Shown here: positions 1 to 6,944 of the stretch, piece by piece
Numbering within the stretch: the stretch's first letter is position 1
Layout of the letters: each line of letters opens with the position of its first letter
From: Enterobacter hormaechei subsp. hoffmannii
Lineage (GTDB): Bacteria; Pseudomonadota; Gammaproteobacteria; Enterobacterales; Enterobacteriaceae
Length of the DNA: 64,000 nucleotides
Reading direction: 5' to 3'
Assembly (NCBI RefSeq): GCF_001729745.1
Contig: NZ_CP017186.1
Span: 62,001-126,000 of the forward strand
Notes under the pieces: model-generated
Seen by the model: the letters and a program-made list of their open reading frames with translations, nothing else
What the model was told of the DNA's origin: nothing
Database searches by the model: none
Program-made: the position numbers and the translations under genes

Positions 1-2344
1 CACCGTGTTCATCAAGCACTTCAGTGCCAAAAGGCAGCGGTTTGCCGTCGGCACGCGTCGCATGAAGTACCCATGACTGGCGTTTGTCGGTTTCGAAGCG
101 GATATAGCTCACCGCCCCGTCGTAAGGGGCCACGTTAGCCATGTTGCCGATCACCTCCGCGCCAGCGCTGTTTTCCGTTTGCGATAACGTAATGGCGTTT
201 TTGCGATACGGGGTGGCGTAAGGCACCAGCGCCACGCCATCGCGGTTCGTCATAATGCTTTCATCGCCGTTCACCATCAGTCCCTCCGCTTTTGGCGCAT
301 CGACGATAGTCATGGTTGTGCCGGTTTCGTTTGAGGCGAGAACGTGCCACGGGTAGGCCACCAGGCTTCCCCGTCCGCTGAGCCCGGTCTGGCGGTAGTC
401 GGAGGATTCGCTGTAAGAGCCACCGAGTGTCGCGAAGTTCGAACGGTACGCGGCGTTAACGCTTGCCGCATTTTTACCCCCCCGCGCATTACTGCCGGAG
501 AGGGTGTAGCTCAGTCGGTTCGACGCCAGCGCGTTCCCGCTCATGCTGATATTGCTCTGCTCGTAATGCGAATCGCTGGCCGTCAGGCTGGAGGTGATCC
601 AGGCATTATTATCAAACAGCGAGAACGGCAGGCTGAGGGAGAGGTAAAGGCGCGTCTCTTCTTCACTGTCCCTGTTCCGTACCCGGCTGGCCGACAGGGT
701 ATAGCTGGCGCGGCCGATGGCGTTGGAATAGCCCATCTGGTATTCGCGCGTGGTTTGCTTTGAGTTCCAGTAATCGCGCTGTGTGCCGGAGACAAATACC
801 GTGCCCCAGTTATTGAGCAGGCGCTGATTAAGGTTAAGCGTAAAGGTATTCTTGGGCTGCGCCGTGCGCAGGGCATCCCAGGTGCTTAGCGACATGTCGG
901 GCGCAACGCCAAACCGATCTTCATAGTCGTCGTACTGCGCTCTCAGGCGCTGATACCCTTCGCGCGAATAGAGCGCGTCGCTGAAGCTGTAATAGCCTTT
1001 AGTGGAATAGCGATAGGCCGCCAGGGTGAAGTTGGTGGCGGTGGTATCGATAAATTTGCTGTACGACACGCGATAACTCTGACCGCTGCTGGTGCGATCC
1101 TGTAGGGTGGTTTTGGCGTGGGTGACATCAAACGAGACCGCGCCAAACGGAAGGTTCCACCCGGTACCGACAAGCCCGGCCTGGTAGTTATCGCTAATAA
1201 TCGTCCCGGTATACCCGGTGATGAGGTTATTAAACCCGTAGCGCAGCGTGGCCTGCATGAATGCGGGTTCGGCATCGAGCGTGTTCTGGTGCACTTTACC
1301 CGCCACCACGCTGTACTGACTCACCCCTTCTTTTAGCATCCCGGGCACGGCGGAAAACGGCACCGTGAAGGACTGCTGTGAACCGTCCGCTTCACGCACC
1401 ACCACCAGCAAATCGCCCGCAGAGCCGGTAGGCTGAATGCTGTCGAGGGTAAACTGGCCCGGCGGTACGTTCTCCTGATAGATCACGTTGCCATTCTGGA
1501 TAACTTTCACCAGGGCGTTCGTCCGTGCCACGCCGTGAACCACCGGTGAAAAACCCTGCTGTGAATTTGGGCGCATCTTCATGTCCGACGCCAGCGACAC
1601 GCCGCGCACGCGCAGGGAATCAAACAGATCGCCAGGAATATAAAAGTCACCCAGCGTCAGGTTGGATTTCAGCGAGGCCAGGGGACGGCGCAGGTAGCGG
1701 GTATTATTCTGCCAGCGACTCTCTCCGCTGGCCGTTTTCCGCCAGGCGCTGCTGTCGCGAAACTGCCAGCCGAACAGGTTGGCGCCGGAATCCAGCCCGG
1801 CATAAAAATCATCATTTGTGTCTTTCGCAGCGCCTTTTGCGCGGGTGTTATACCAGGTCGTGTTCCAAGAGAGCATCAGCGCCGGGATCCCCTCGTCCCA
1901 AAACTGGGGGGCAATGTAACCTTCTTCAGTACGCAGCACGGCCGCCTGCGGAACGGTAAGCGCCAGACTCAGGGTGCTGGTATCGGTTTTGACTTCACCG
2001 CCCTGAACCAGATCGCGCAGCTGCACCTGCCCGTGCGCAATGGCGGGCGCAGGCACGGACGTGGTGTTGATGCCAAGCGACCGGGCATCTTTCCAGGCAA
2101 GGCGGATGTCGTCACGCTGCTCGCCGTAGATGACGGTATAACGTCCCTTCCAGCTGCCGTTTACGTAGATATCCATCTCCTGACTGCCGGCAGGCATGGC
2201 GTTGTTTTCGGAAAAGCGAGACAGATCGGACTCACCGGATGCGCCAGCAAGCAGGGAGGGATCAAACGAGACGGCCCCTGATTTATGCGAAAGCAGAAGC
2301 GTGCAGACTGCCAGCAGACAGAGTCTGTTTTGTTTCATTTTCAT
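1..2344 (-). CDS. Fimbrial outer-membrane usher (C-terminus cut by window edge)
   Basis: The reading frame is open from an ATG at 2344 to base 1, about 780 residues of a family usually 820-870 long, so only the last few dozen codons are missing. It starts with a signal peptide (MKMKQNRLCLLAVCTLL, ending near SGA). The N-terminal usher domain follows (FDPSLL, FSENNAMPAG, YVNGSWKG), then the plug and barrel region (PPGQFTLDSIQPTG, GDLLVVVREADGS). The C-terminal domain is entered before the edge (PFGTEV, DEHG). Ushers of the FimD/PapC family form the outer-membrane pore that receives chaperone-subunit complexes and assembles the pilus. A GGAAAG stretch about 8 bases upstream supports the ATG at 2344; a second ATG at 2338 is possible. 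It follows the chaperone gene by 15 bases and belongs to the same minus-strand operon. The family is certain; the exact fimbrial type is not assigned. Confidence 0.93.
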   Translation of the reverse strand, partial: MKMKQNRLCLLAVCTLLLSHKSGAVSFDPSLLAGASGESDLSRFSENNAMPAGSQEMDIYVNGSWKGRYTVIYGEQRDDIRLAWKDARSLGINTTSVPAPAIAHGQVQLRDLVQGGEVKTDTSTLSLALTVPQAAVLRTEEGYIAPQFWDEGIPALMLSWNTTWYNTRAKGAAKDTNDDFYAGLDSGANLFGWQFRDSSAWRKTASGESRWQNNTRYLRRPLASLKSNLTLGDFYIPGDLFDSLRVRGVSLASDMKMRPNSQQGFSPVVHGVARTNALVKVIQNGNVIYQENVPPGQFTLDSIQPTGSAGDLLVVVREADGSQQSFTVPFSAVPGMLKEGVSQYSVVAGKVHQNTLDAEPAFMQATLRYGFNNLITGYTGTIISDNYQAGLVGTGWNLPFGAVSFDVTHAKTTLQDRTSSGQSYRVSYSKFIDTTATNFTLAAYRYSTKGYYSFSDALYSREGYQRLRAQYDDYEDRFGVAPDMSLSTWDALRTAQPKNTFTLNLNQRLLNNWGTVFVSGTQRDYWNSKQTTREYQMGYSNAIGRASYTLSASRVRNRDSEEETRLYLSLSLPFSLFDNNAWITSSLTASDSHYEQSNISMSGNALASNRLSYTLSGSNARGGKNAASVNAAYRSNFATLGGSYSESSDYRQTGLSGRGSLVAYPWHVLASNETGTTMTIVDAPKAEGLMVNGDESIMTNRDGVALVPYATPYRKNAITLSQTENSAGAEVIGNMANVAPYDGAVSYIRFETDKRQSWVLHATRADGKPLPFGTEVLDEHG

Positions 2345-2359
2345 GGTGAGTCTTTCCGA

Positions 2360-3052
2360 TCACTGACTGGTGAAAGTCCGGGTTTTATACGCGCCAAGAT
2401 CGTCCACATACATCAGCTGGAAGGTCTGTCCGCGATTAACCGTATTTTTTGCGGCGACCGTTAGCTGCCCAAACGGGGAAACCATCGGGGACTCCTGGAG
2501 CAATTTCGTTTTACCCAGCGAAATATTGGCGACCGTAATATGGAACGGACTGTTATTTGTAATGCGAAAGCGATCGCCTTCGGCGGCGAGCGTCAGTTTC
2601 GCCACCGCGTCATCCAGCGTGCCTTTCAGCGCAGCGGGCCGGTAAAAAAGTTTGATACGGGATTTAATCGCCAGCTGAACGGTATTCTGATTTTGCAGAT
2701 TTTCAGGTCTGGGCGGAATGTCGAGGACATTCAGGAAAAAGACGGATTCGCGATCCGCAGGCAAGCTGGACGGCAGCTTTTTAATACGAAGCTGTTGGCC
2801 ATTATGTTCGTTAACTTTTATCACCGGCGGCGACAGCAGAAACGGCACATTGGCTGTTTCCGGCGTGGAATTAATATCACCGTCATCTATCCAGGATTGC
2901 ACCAGAGCGGGCGCATCGCCCGTATTCATTAACTGGACGATCACCTCTTTGTTATTTTCAGGATAAAGGACACGGGTGCCATTAATGACAATATTGGCCC
3001 ATGAGTGACCGGTGCTTAGCAGTAAGCCTGCCAGCAAAATTGCCTTGCGCAT
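2360..3052 (-). CDS. Periplasmic pilus chaperone (FimC/PapD family)
   Basis: 230 residues with a signal peptide (cleavage likely after GHSWA). The PapD-like immunoglobulin fold shows NGTRVLYPENNKEV at the start of the mature protein, the ADRESVFFLNVLDIPP signature near residues 100-115, and IKSRIKLFYRPAAL, the conserved strand carrying the basic residue that anchors subunit C-termini. Such chaperones bind pilin subunits in the periplasm by donor-strand complementation and deliver them to the usher. It lies between the major pilin and usher genes on the same strand, the usual order for a gamma-type operon. Length and motifs are complete. Confidence 0.95.
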   Translation of the reverse strand: MRKAILLAGLLLSTGHSWANIVINGTRVLYPENNKEVIVQLMNTGDAPALVQSWIDDGDINSTPETANVPFLLSPPVIKVNEHNGQQLRIKKLPSSLPADRESVFFLNVLDIPPRPENLQNQNTVQLAIKSRIKLFYRPAALKGTLDDAVAKLTLAAEGDRFRITNNSPFHITVANISLGKTKLLQESPMVSPFGQLTVAAKNTVNRGQTFQLMYVDDLGAYKTRTFTSQ

Positions 3053-3069
3053 GATTGCAACCTTAAATA

Positions 3070-3093
3070 CAGGCTCTGCGAAAACAGAGCCTG
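3070..3093 (-). promoter_or_regulatory. Intercistronic hairpin after the major pilin gene
   Basis: A perfect 9-base stem (CAGGCTCTG / CAGAGCCTG) with a 6-base loop lies between the pilin stop codon and the chaperone start. It is not followed by a clear T-run on the minus strand, so a full terminator is unlikely. Such hairpins in fimbrial operons commonly protect the pilin mRNA 3' end or reduce read-through, giving more pilin than chaperone and usher. That role is inferred. Confidence 0.6.
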
Positions 3094-3104
3094 AATAATC
3101 ATTA

Positions 3105-3689
3105 TTACAGGTAGGAAATGGTATACGTTACGTTGGAGCTTAACTCGCCCACGGTGGCGGCAGCGGCGTTCGTTTTATAGTAATAAACATCCAGCGTCAG
3201 CGTCTCGGAATCTGGCGCGGTCGCTGTACCCATAATATCCGTAGTGTAAGGCTGGTTCAGGGTAATTGGCGTAGACGAACCTGGCTCCACTAACGCAAAA
3301 CCGACATTACGTGCCACACTGGCATCGCTTTCGTTCACGCTGTTATTCAGCAGGTATTTACCGTCAGTGGAAATATTATCCGCGCTGGAGAAATACACTT
3401 TCAGCGGGGTACCGGTTGTTCCGGCTGCTGGTGAACAACCTGAGAACGTCAGCGCAATAGATTTTTTATTCTTAGTGATCAGGCCAACCGTGGTGCCTGC
3501 ATCTTTTACCGAAATAGGGGAAAGCGCAACGGTAAAGTCCGCGCTTTTACCGCCGTTAATGGTACAGGTTGTATCGGTAATAGCGCCGGTAAAGTTAATG
3601 ATACCACCCGCTGAATTGTCTGCGGCAACTGCGCTGGTAGAAGCAATAGCGGCGGCCAGCAGTGATACGGTCATGATCGATTTGAACAT
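3105..3689 (-). CDS. Major fimbrial subunit (FimA-like pilin)
   Basis: 194 residues. The signal peptide starts MFKSIMTVSLL and is probably cut after SAVA. The mature pilin has GGIINFTGAITDTTCTING, with the first cysteine of the pilin disulfide; the second is in FSGCSP. The C-terminus NVTYTISYL is the pattern used for donor-strand exchange, with the penultimate Tyr region recognised by the chaperone. An ATG four codons upstream (3701) is also in frame. The start at 3689 is preferred because a GGAG lies 6 bases before it and no comparable site precedes the other. It is the first gene of the minus-strand operon with chaperone and usher and diverges from the MarT-like regulator gene across a 370-base AT-rich region. 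Confidence 0.92.
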   Translation of the reverse strand: MFKSIMTVSLLAAAIASTSAVAADNSAGGIINFTGAITDTTCTINGGKSADFTVALSPISVKDAGTTVGLITKNKKSIALTFSGCSPAAGTTGTPLKVYFSSADNISTDGKYLLNNSVNESDASVARNVGFALVEPGSSTPITLNQPYTTDIMGTATAPDSETLTLDVYYYKTNAAAATVGELSSNVTYTISYL

Positions 3690-4062
3690 GATAAACTCCA
3701 TGAAGATTTGTGTTATTTAAATGAATGTTAATCGGCTACACATGTCCCTGATGTACCGGCTAGACGCATGGCGACTCGGGAGAATGCTTTGACGATATTA
3801 TGTTGCACTAAAAAAGTACATAACAAAACATTATTCCAACAACTTCTAAAGTTTAAGATTATAATCTTGTGAGTTAGTTTTTTTTAATGTTTTAACCTAA
3901 ATGCGTTAGTTCGAATATTTTTATTAATGATTTAATAATTGTTAATTAATGAAGCTTTATGAATTCATCTCTCAATTAATATCACGCGACTTGACCATAC
4001 AAACTTTAGACTTATTATTGCCTGGCAAATGCACATAATTTTAACAATGGCGTAATAATAAT
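3690..4062. promoter_or_regulatory. AT-rich divergent regulatory region between pilin and MarT-like genes
   Basis: There is no gene here. The region is visibly AT-rich, especially 3830-4050, as is usual for H-NS-silenced fimbrial promoters. A perfect 14-base palindrome, AAGATTATAATCTT, sits at 3855-3868 and contains TATAAT read on either strand. It is therefore a candidate symmetric -10 serving both directions; -35 matches are weak on both sides. I see no flanking inverted repeats that would suggest a phase switch, and no recombinase gene nearby. Confidence 0.45.
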
Positions 4063-4875
4063 ATGAAGTATCTCATTGATCTTACAATGCTTTATGAAGT
4101 CGACACCGGTATGATCATGATTAATGGAGAGGAAGAGTCATCCATTAAGTTATCTAACCAGGCGGGTCGTCTGCTTTATGAACTTATCATCAATAATGGT
4201 AAAACTCTCGACAGAGACGACCTGATAAAGAAGGTCTGGGAGGATCATGGTTTCTCTGGTTCTTCGGTGAGTCTGAATGTTGCCATAAGTGAAATCAGAA
4301 AAGCATTTCGTACATTAGGATGCGATCCTTTACTGATAAAAACGATACGTGGCAAGGGATTTAGCCTTGCCGCGCATATTGAACATCACACGGTCAGGCC
4401 GCCGGTCGTTTCAACGCTTAGTGAGCAATCTGCCTCTGAAGCATTCGATACGCTAGCGCATAAGAAAGATGCCGATCCGCCTAAACAATTAATATCGCTG
4501 CACAGACTCTTTATTTCTCTTTGCACGTTATTACTGATTACCGTTATCGGCACCGCTGTTTTACTGTTGCACCAAAGGGATTCCTATGCCGAGAGCCTGA
4601 AAGATTCTGATATGCATCTGCTCGGTAAAGTGGACCGGTGTACGGTATACCTGATCGATAAGAATATGTATCAGCCGCGACAGCACTACTTTAATCACGT
4701 AAAAGAGGTCATTGCCAGTCAACATATCGACTGTCAACACCAGGTTGCAGATGCTTACTATTCCAGGTTTAAAAAGTCGCAGATAGAAAATTATTTCCTG
4801 GCCATCTGTTATCAGCAGGACAGTATCGACGATTATAAGAACTGCATTTCTTACAGAAGCCTGACCGGGAGTTAA
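4063..4875 (+). CDS. ToxR/CadC-like membrane-anchored transcriptional regulator (MarT type)
   Basis: 270 residues. Residues 1-105 form an OmpR/PhoB-type winged helix: SNQAGRLLYELIINNGKTL, then DDLIKKVWEDHGFSGSS, NVAISEIRKAF and the wing TIRGKGFSL. After a variable linker comes one membrane helix around residues 146-168 (LFISLCTLLLITVIGTAVLLL). About 100 periplasmic residues follow, with several cysteines (DRCTVYLID, HIDCQH, AICYQQ, NCISY). Such proteins bind promoter DNA from the inner membrane and sense periplasmic cues. The next gene, 3 bases downstream, is FidL-like, the arrangement of marT-fidL in Salmonella SPI-3. It lies between two fimbrial operons, so control of one or both is likely but inferred. 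A second such pair lies at 29127-30396. Confidence 0.85.
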   Translation: MKYLIDLTMLYEVDTGMIMINGEEESSIKLSNQAGRLLYELIINNGKTLDRDDLIKKVWEDHGFSGSSVSLNVAISEIRKAFRTLGCDPLLIKTIRGKGFSLAAHIEHHTVRPPVVSTLSEQSASEAFDTLAHKKDADPPKQLISLHRLFISLCTLLLITVIGTAVLLLHQRDSYAESLKDSDMHLLGKVDRCTVYLIDKNMYQPRQHYFNHVKEVIASQHIDCQHQVADAYYSRFKKSQIENYFLAICYQQDSIDDYKNCISYRSLTGS

Positions 4876-4878
4876 AAT

Positions 4879-5364
4879 ATGTCAAGGACTAAAATGAGTG
4901 TACTGTTCAGTATCGTACTGGCGCTGTCTGCCATCGCGTTGTTGTGGATCTATTTTACCAGAACGCAGGATGAGGGGTTTGGCTGCCAGTCAGATACCAT
5001 TTCCTGGAAAACCTATTCCACGGGTGAGTTAACCGATATGTCGCTAACCACGCTTTTCCTGTTTAACAACAAAGATGTTGTGACGGTTATTCATAAAGGC
5101 GTACTCAAGAAAGAGGGCAAAAGCTACCTGATTGACAGAAATTACACGCTCAGCGTGGAAAAAGTCGACGGAAGCAATATCTTTTATATTAAGGATAAAA
5201 AGCTGAATAAATCTGAAGATGATGCGGCGCCGGATGGCGTTGTAAACGAAATGTTACTTGATAATATCAACTTCTTCTATATTACCCGCGTTAAACCGCA
5301 CGCCTGGTTAATTAAGGGGCTGGTTTTGCCTGTAATGATGTGTGTGGCTGTTCCGACGTCCTGA
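4879..5364 (+). CDS. FidL-like small inner-membrane protein
   Basis: 161 residues. An N-terminal membrane helix (residues 7-27, VLFSIVLALSAIALLWIYF) is followed by a periplasmic domain of about 130 residues with GCQSDTISWKT and many alternating beta-type segments. The last 25 residues are hydrophobic (LVLPVMMCVAVP) with one cysteine. It is coupled to the ToxR-like regulator (3-base gap). By analogy with ToxS, TcpH and FidL it is probably a periplasmic partner that stabilises or tunes the regulator. The family resemblance is by layout, position and partial motifs; the function is inferred. Confidence 0.75.
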   Translation: MSRTKMSVLFSIVLALSAIALLWIYFTRTQDEGFGCQSDTISWKTYSTGELTDMSLTTLFLFNNKDVVTVIHKGVLKKEGKSYLIDRNYTLSVEKVDGSNIFYIKDKKLNKSEDDAAPDGVVNEMLLDNINFFYITRVKPHAWLIKGLVLPVMMCVAVPTS

Positions 5365-5499
5365 TATTTCTCTTTATTGAAAAATCGATATTTATCTATT
5401 GCTCGGGAAATTGAGTGGTTTACTCAATACGTAACAATAAGATACGAGAGATTTATTTATATTTTTATTGTTATTCTCCGGCGAGTGAATTTTTCTGTA

Positions 5500-5557
5500 T
5501 TGCCTCGTTATTTTGCGGCTGTCTATACTCCGCCTCGAAAAAGGGGCTCCCCTTTTT
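5500..5557 (+). promoter_or_regulatory. Candidate ecpA promoter with hairpin at the leader start
   Basis: TTGCCT (5500-5505) and TATACT (5524-5529), 18 bases apart, make a good sigma-70 promoter 63 bases upstream of ecpA. Just after the expected start point is a perfect inverted repeat, AAAAAGGGG/CCCCTTTTT with a CT centre (5538-5557). It could terminate fidL transcription, or form a stable 5' stem-loop on the ecp mRNA if transcription starts at about 5537. Both readings are inference. Confidence 0.5.
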
Positions 5558-5591
5558 ATACACGTGGATTCTTTTTTGAAGGACTAAATAA

Positions 5592-6215
5592 ATGAACAAA
5601 CTGAACGCTATCGTTCTGGGCTCCCTGTTGTCTGTTTCTGCCCTGAGCGCAGTTAATGCAGCAGAAACGACGGCTTCTGCCACCTGGCAGGCAACCGCGA
5701 CCAAAGACAGCGAATCCGACCTGGTTGTTACGCCAACGCGTGCTTTGAACTTCGTTTACAGCGCCAATACCAAATCTTTCAACACCGATACCGGTCTGTT
5801 TGATGTGGCTATCCGTGGCGATCACTCTACGGCGACCAGCTTCAAACTCGAAGCTATCCTCGACGATTCAAACAACACGCTGTTCAGCGTGGGCGGTGAA
5901 GCGACCAAGCTGAAAGTGGGTGCGCGTTGGGGCGGTAACGACCTGGGCTCTATCGGTGGCACCGTGGGGGCGAAATCAACCGCATGGACCACGCTGGTTG
6001 ATTCTTCTTCTAACACCGGCGTCTCTTCTGGCCTGTGGAACCTGACCACCAGCGCAGGCGCGGCGGCAGATACCGAAATTACCGGCCAGGACAAATTCGT
6101 CTTCTACGTTGACTCCGCTCAGGACAACGCGGGTACTGCGAAAGAGTTCAAAGACCTGACCAACAGCCTGTGGGAAGGGACCGTATCTGTTGCGTTCCGC
6201 GCAACCTGGGGCTAA
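5592..6215 (+). CDS. ecpA: EcpA-like common pilus major subunit
   Basis: 207 residues with a signal peptide (MNKLNAIVLGSLLSVSAL, cut after VNA). The mature protein matches the E. coli common pilus pilin EcpA (MatB) pattern: ATWQATATKDSESDLVVTP, then LFDVAIRGD and TATSFKLEA in the first half, and GLWNL and SLWEGTVSVAFRATW at the C-terminus. It has no cysteines, as expected for alpha-type pilins. An AAGGA lies 8 bases before the ATG. It heads a five-gene plus-strand operon in the order A-B-C-D-E. Sequence is clearly diverged from E. coli EcpA in the central part. No ecpR (LuxR-type) gene precedes it; the upstream neighbours are the MarT/FidL-like pair. Confidence 0.88.
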   Translation: MNKLNAIVLGSLLSVSALSAVNAAETTASATWQATATKDSESDLVVTPTRALNFVYSANTKSFNTDTGLFDVAIRGDHSTATSFKLEAILDDSNNTLFSVGGEATKLKVGARWGGNDLGSIGGTVGAKSTAWTTLVDSSSNTGVSSGLWNLTTSAGAAADTEITGQDKFVFYVDSAQDNAGTAKEFKDLTNSLWEGTVSVAFRATWG

Positions 6216-6228
6216 GGCCTGATCGATC

Positions 6229-6246
6229 CAGGGGCGCAAGCCCCTG
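6229..6246 (+). promoter_or_regulatory. ecpA-ecpB intercistronic hairpin
   Basis: A 7-base perfect stem (CAGGGGC / GCCCCTG) closes a GCAA tetraloop, 14 bases after the ecpA stop and 15 before ecpB. No T-run follows. It probably stabilises the pilin mRNA or lowers read-through, as in other pilus operons; this is inferred. Confidence 0.6.
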
Positions 6247-6260
6247 TTTAGGGAAATAGC

Positions 6261-6938
6261 ATGTTTAACCTCAAATCCGCCTTCTTATTTTTATTATTTA
6301 TCTCTTCCTCCGCGCTGGCCATTAATGTGGGAAAAGTCACCACCATTATTCCTGCGGATGCTGACTCCACCGCCAAGGAAATAAAAAACGAAGCAGACAG
6401 CGTGCGTATTGTTTCTGTTCGCGCACAGCGGATCAGTAGCCCAATGGATGAAGGGATCGTCATTAATCCGGAGAAAGTGGACGAGCTGTTGCTGACGCCC
6501 ACGCGCATGGTAATGCCCGCCGGTACCAGCAATATTGTCAAATTTTACTATCACGGGAACGCCGATAACAAAGAGCGTTACTACCGCATTACCTTCACGG
6601 ATGAAGGGGTGAGCGAAGAGGTGGACAGCGGTTCACCAAAAAACGGTACCGGGATGACGCGCGCGGTGGTGAGCACCATTCTGGTGGTTCAGCCCCGTGA
6701 TAAGAAGATCGACTTCGTCTATGTGGCGGGAAAAATAACGAATAAGGGCAACACCGCTTTTCGCGTCAATGCGACCGGAACCTGCCTGAAGCCGAATCCG
6801 GAATCACCGACTACGCCGTGTACCAAAAACTTCTACCTGATGCCGGATACCTCGCGCGCTATCGAGGATATCAACGTTACGGATAACCATTTTCATCTCG
6901 GAATATGGGACCTGAAACAGTTCATACCTGTTAAGTAA
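6261..6938 (+). CDS. ecpB: EcpB-like pilus chaperone
   Basis: 225 residues. The signal peptide (MFNLKSAFLFLLFISSSALA) is followed by an alpha-type (EcpB/CfaA-like) chaperone fold. It includes MVMPAGTSNIVKFYYHG near residues 75-90 and NKERYYRITFTDEG, a motif shared with the ecpE product (NKERYYRVKFTE). Two cysteines lie near the C-terminal domain (TGTCLKP, TPCTKN). It should hold EcpA or EcpD subunits in the periplasm before transfer to the EcpC usher. A GGGA site precedes the ATG. It is the second gene of the ecp operon, with 45 bases to ecpA and 6 to ecpC. Confidence 0.88.
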   Translation: MFNLKSAFLFLLFISSSALAINVGKVTTIIPADADSTAKEIKNEADSVRIVSVRAQRISSPMDEGIVINPEKVDELLLTPTRMVMPAGTSNIVKFYYHGNADNKERYYRITFTDEGVSEEVDSGSPKNGTGMTRAVVSTILVVQPRDKKIDFVYVAGKITNKGNTAFRVNATGTCLKPNPESPTTPCTKNFYLMPDTSRAIEDINVTDNHFHLGIWDLKQFIPVK

Positions 6939-6944
6939 GGATGC

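Noticed and set aside
3690-4062. Phase-variable invertible fimbrial switch
   Set aside because: I found no pair of matching inverted repeats bounding the promoter region and no FimB/FimE-type recombinase gene in the window.
5377-5595. A 72-codon plus-strand frame before ecpA
   Set aside because: It covers the ecpA promoter and leader hairpin, has no ribosome-binding site and ends inside ecpA; its composition is not protein-like.
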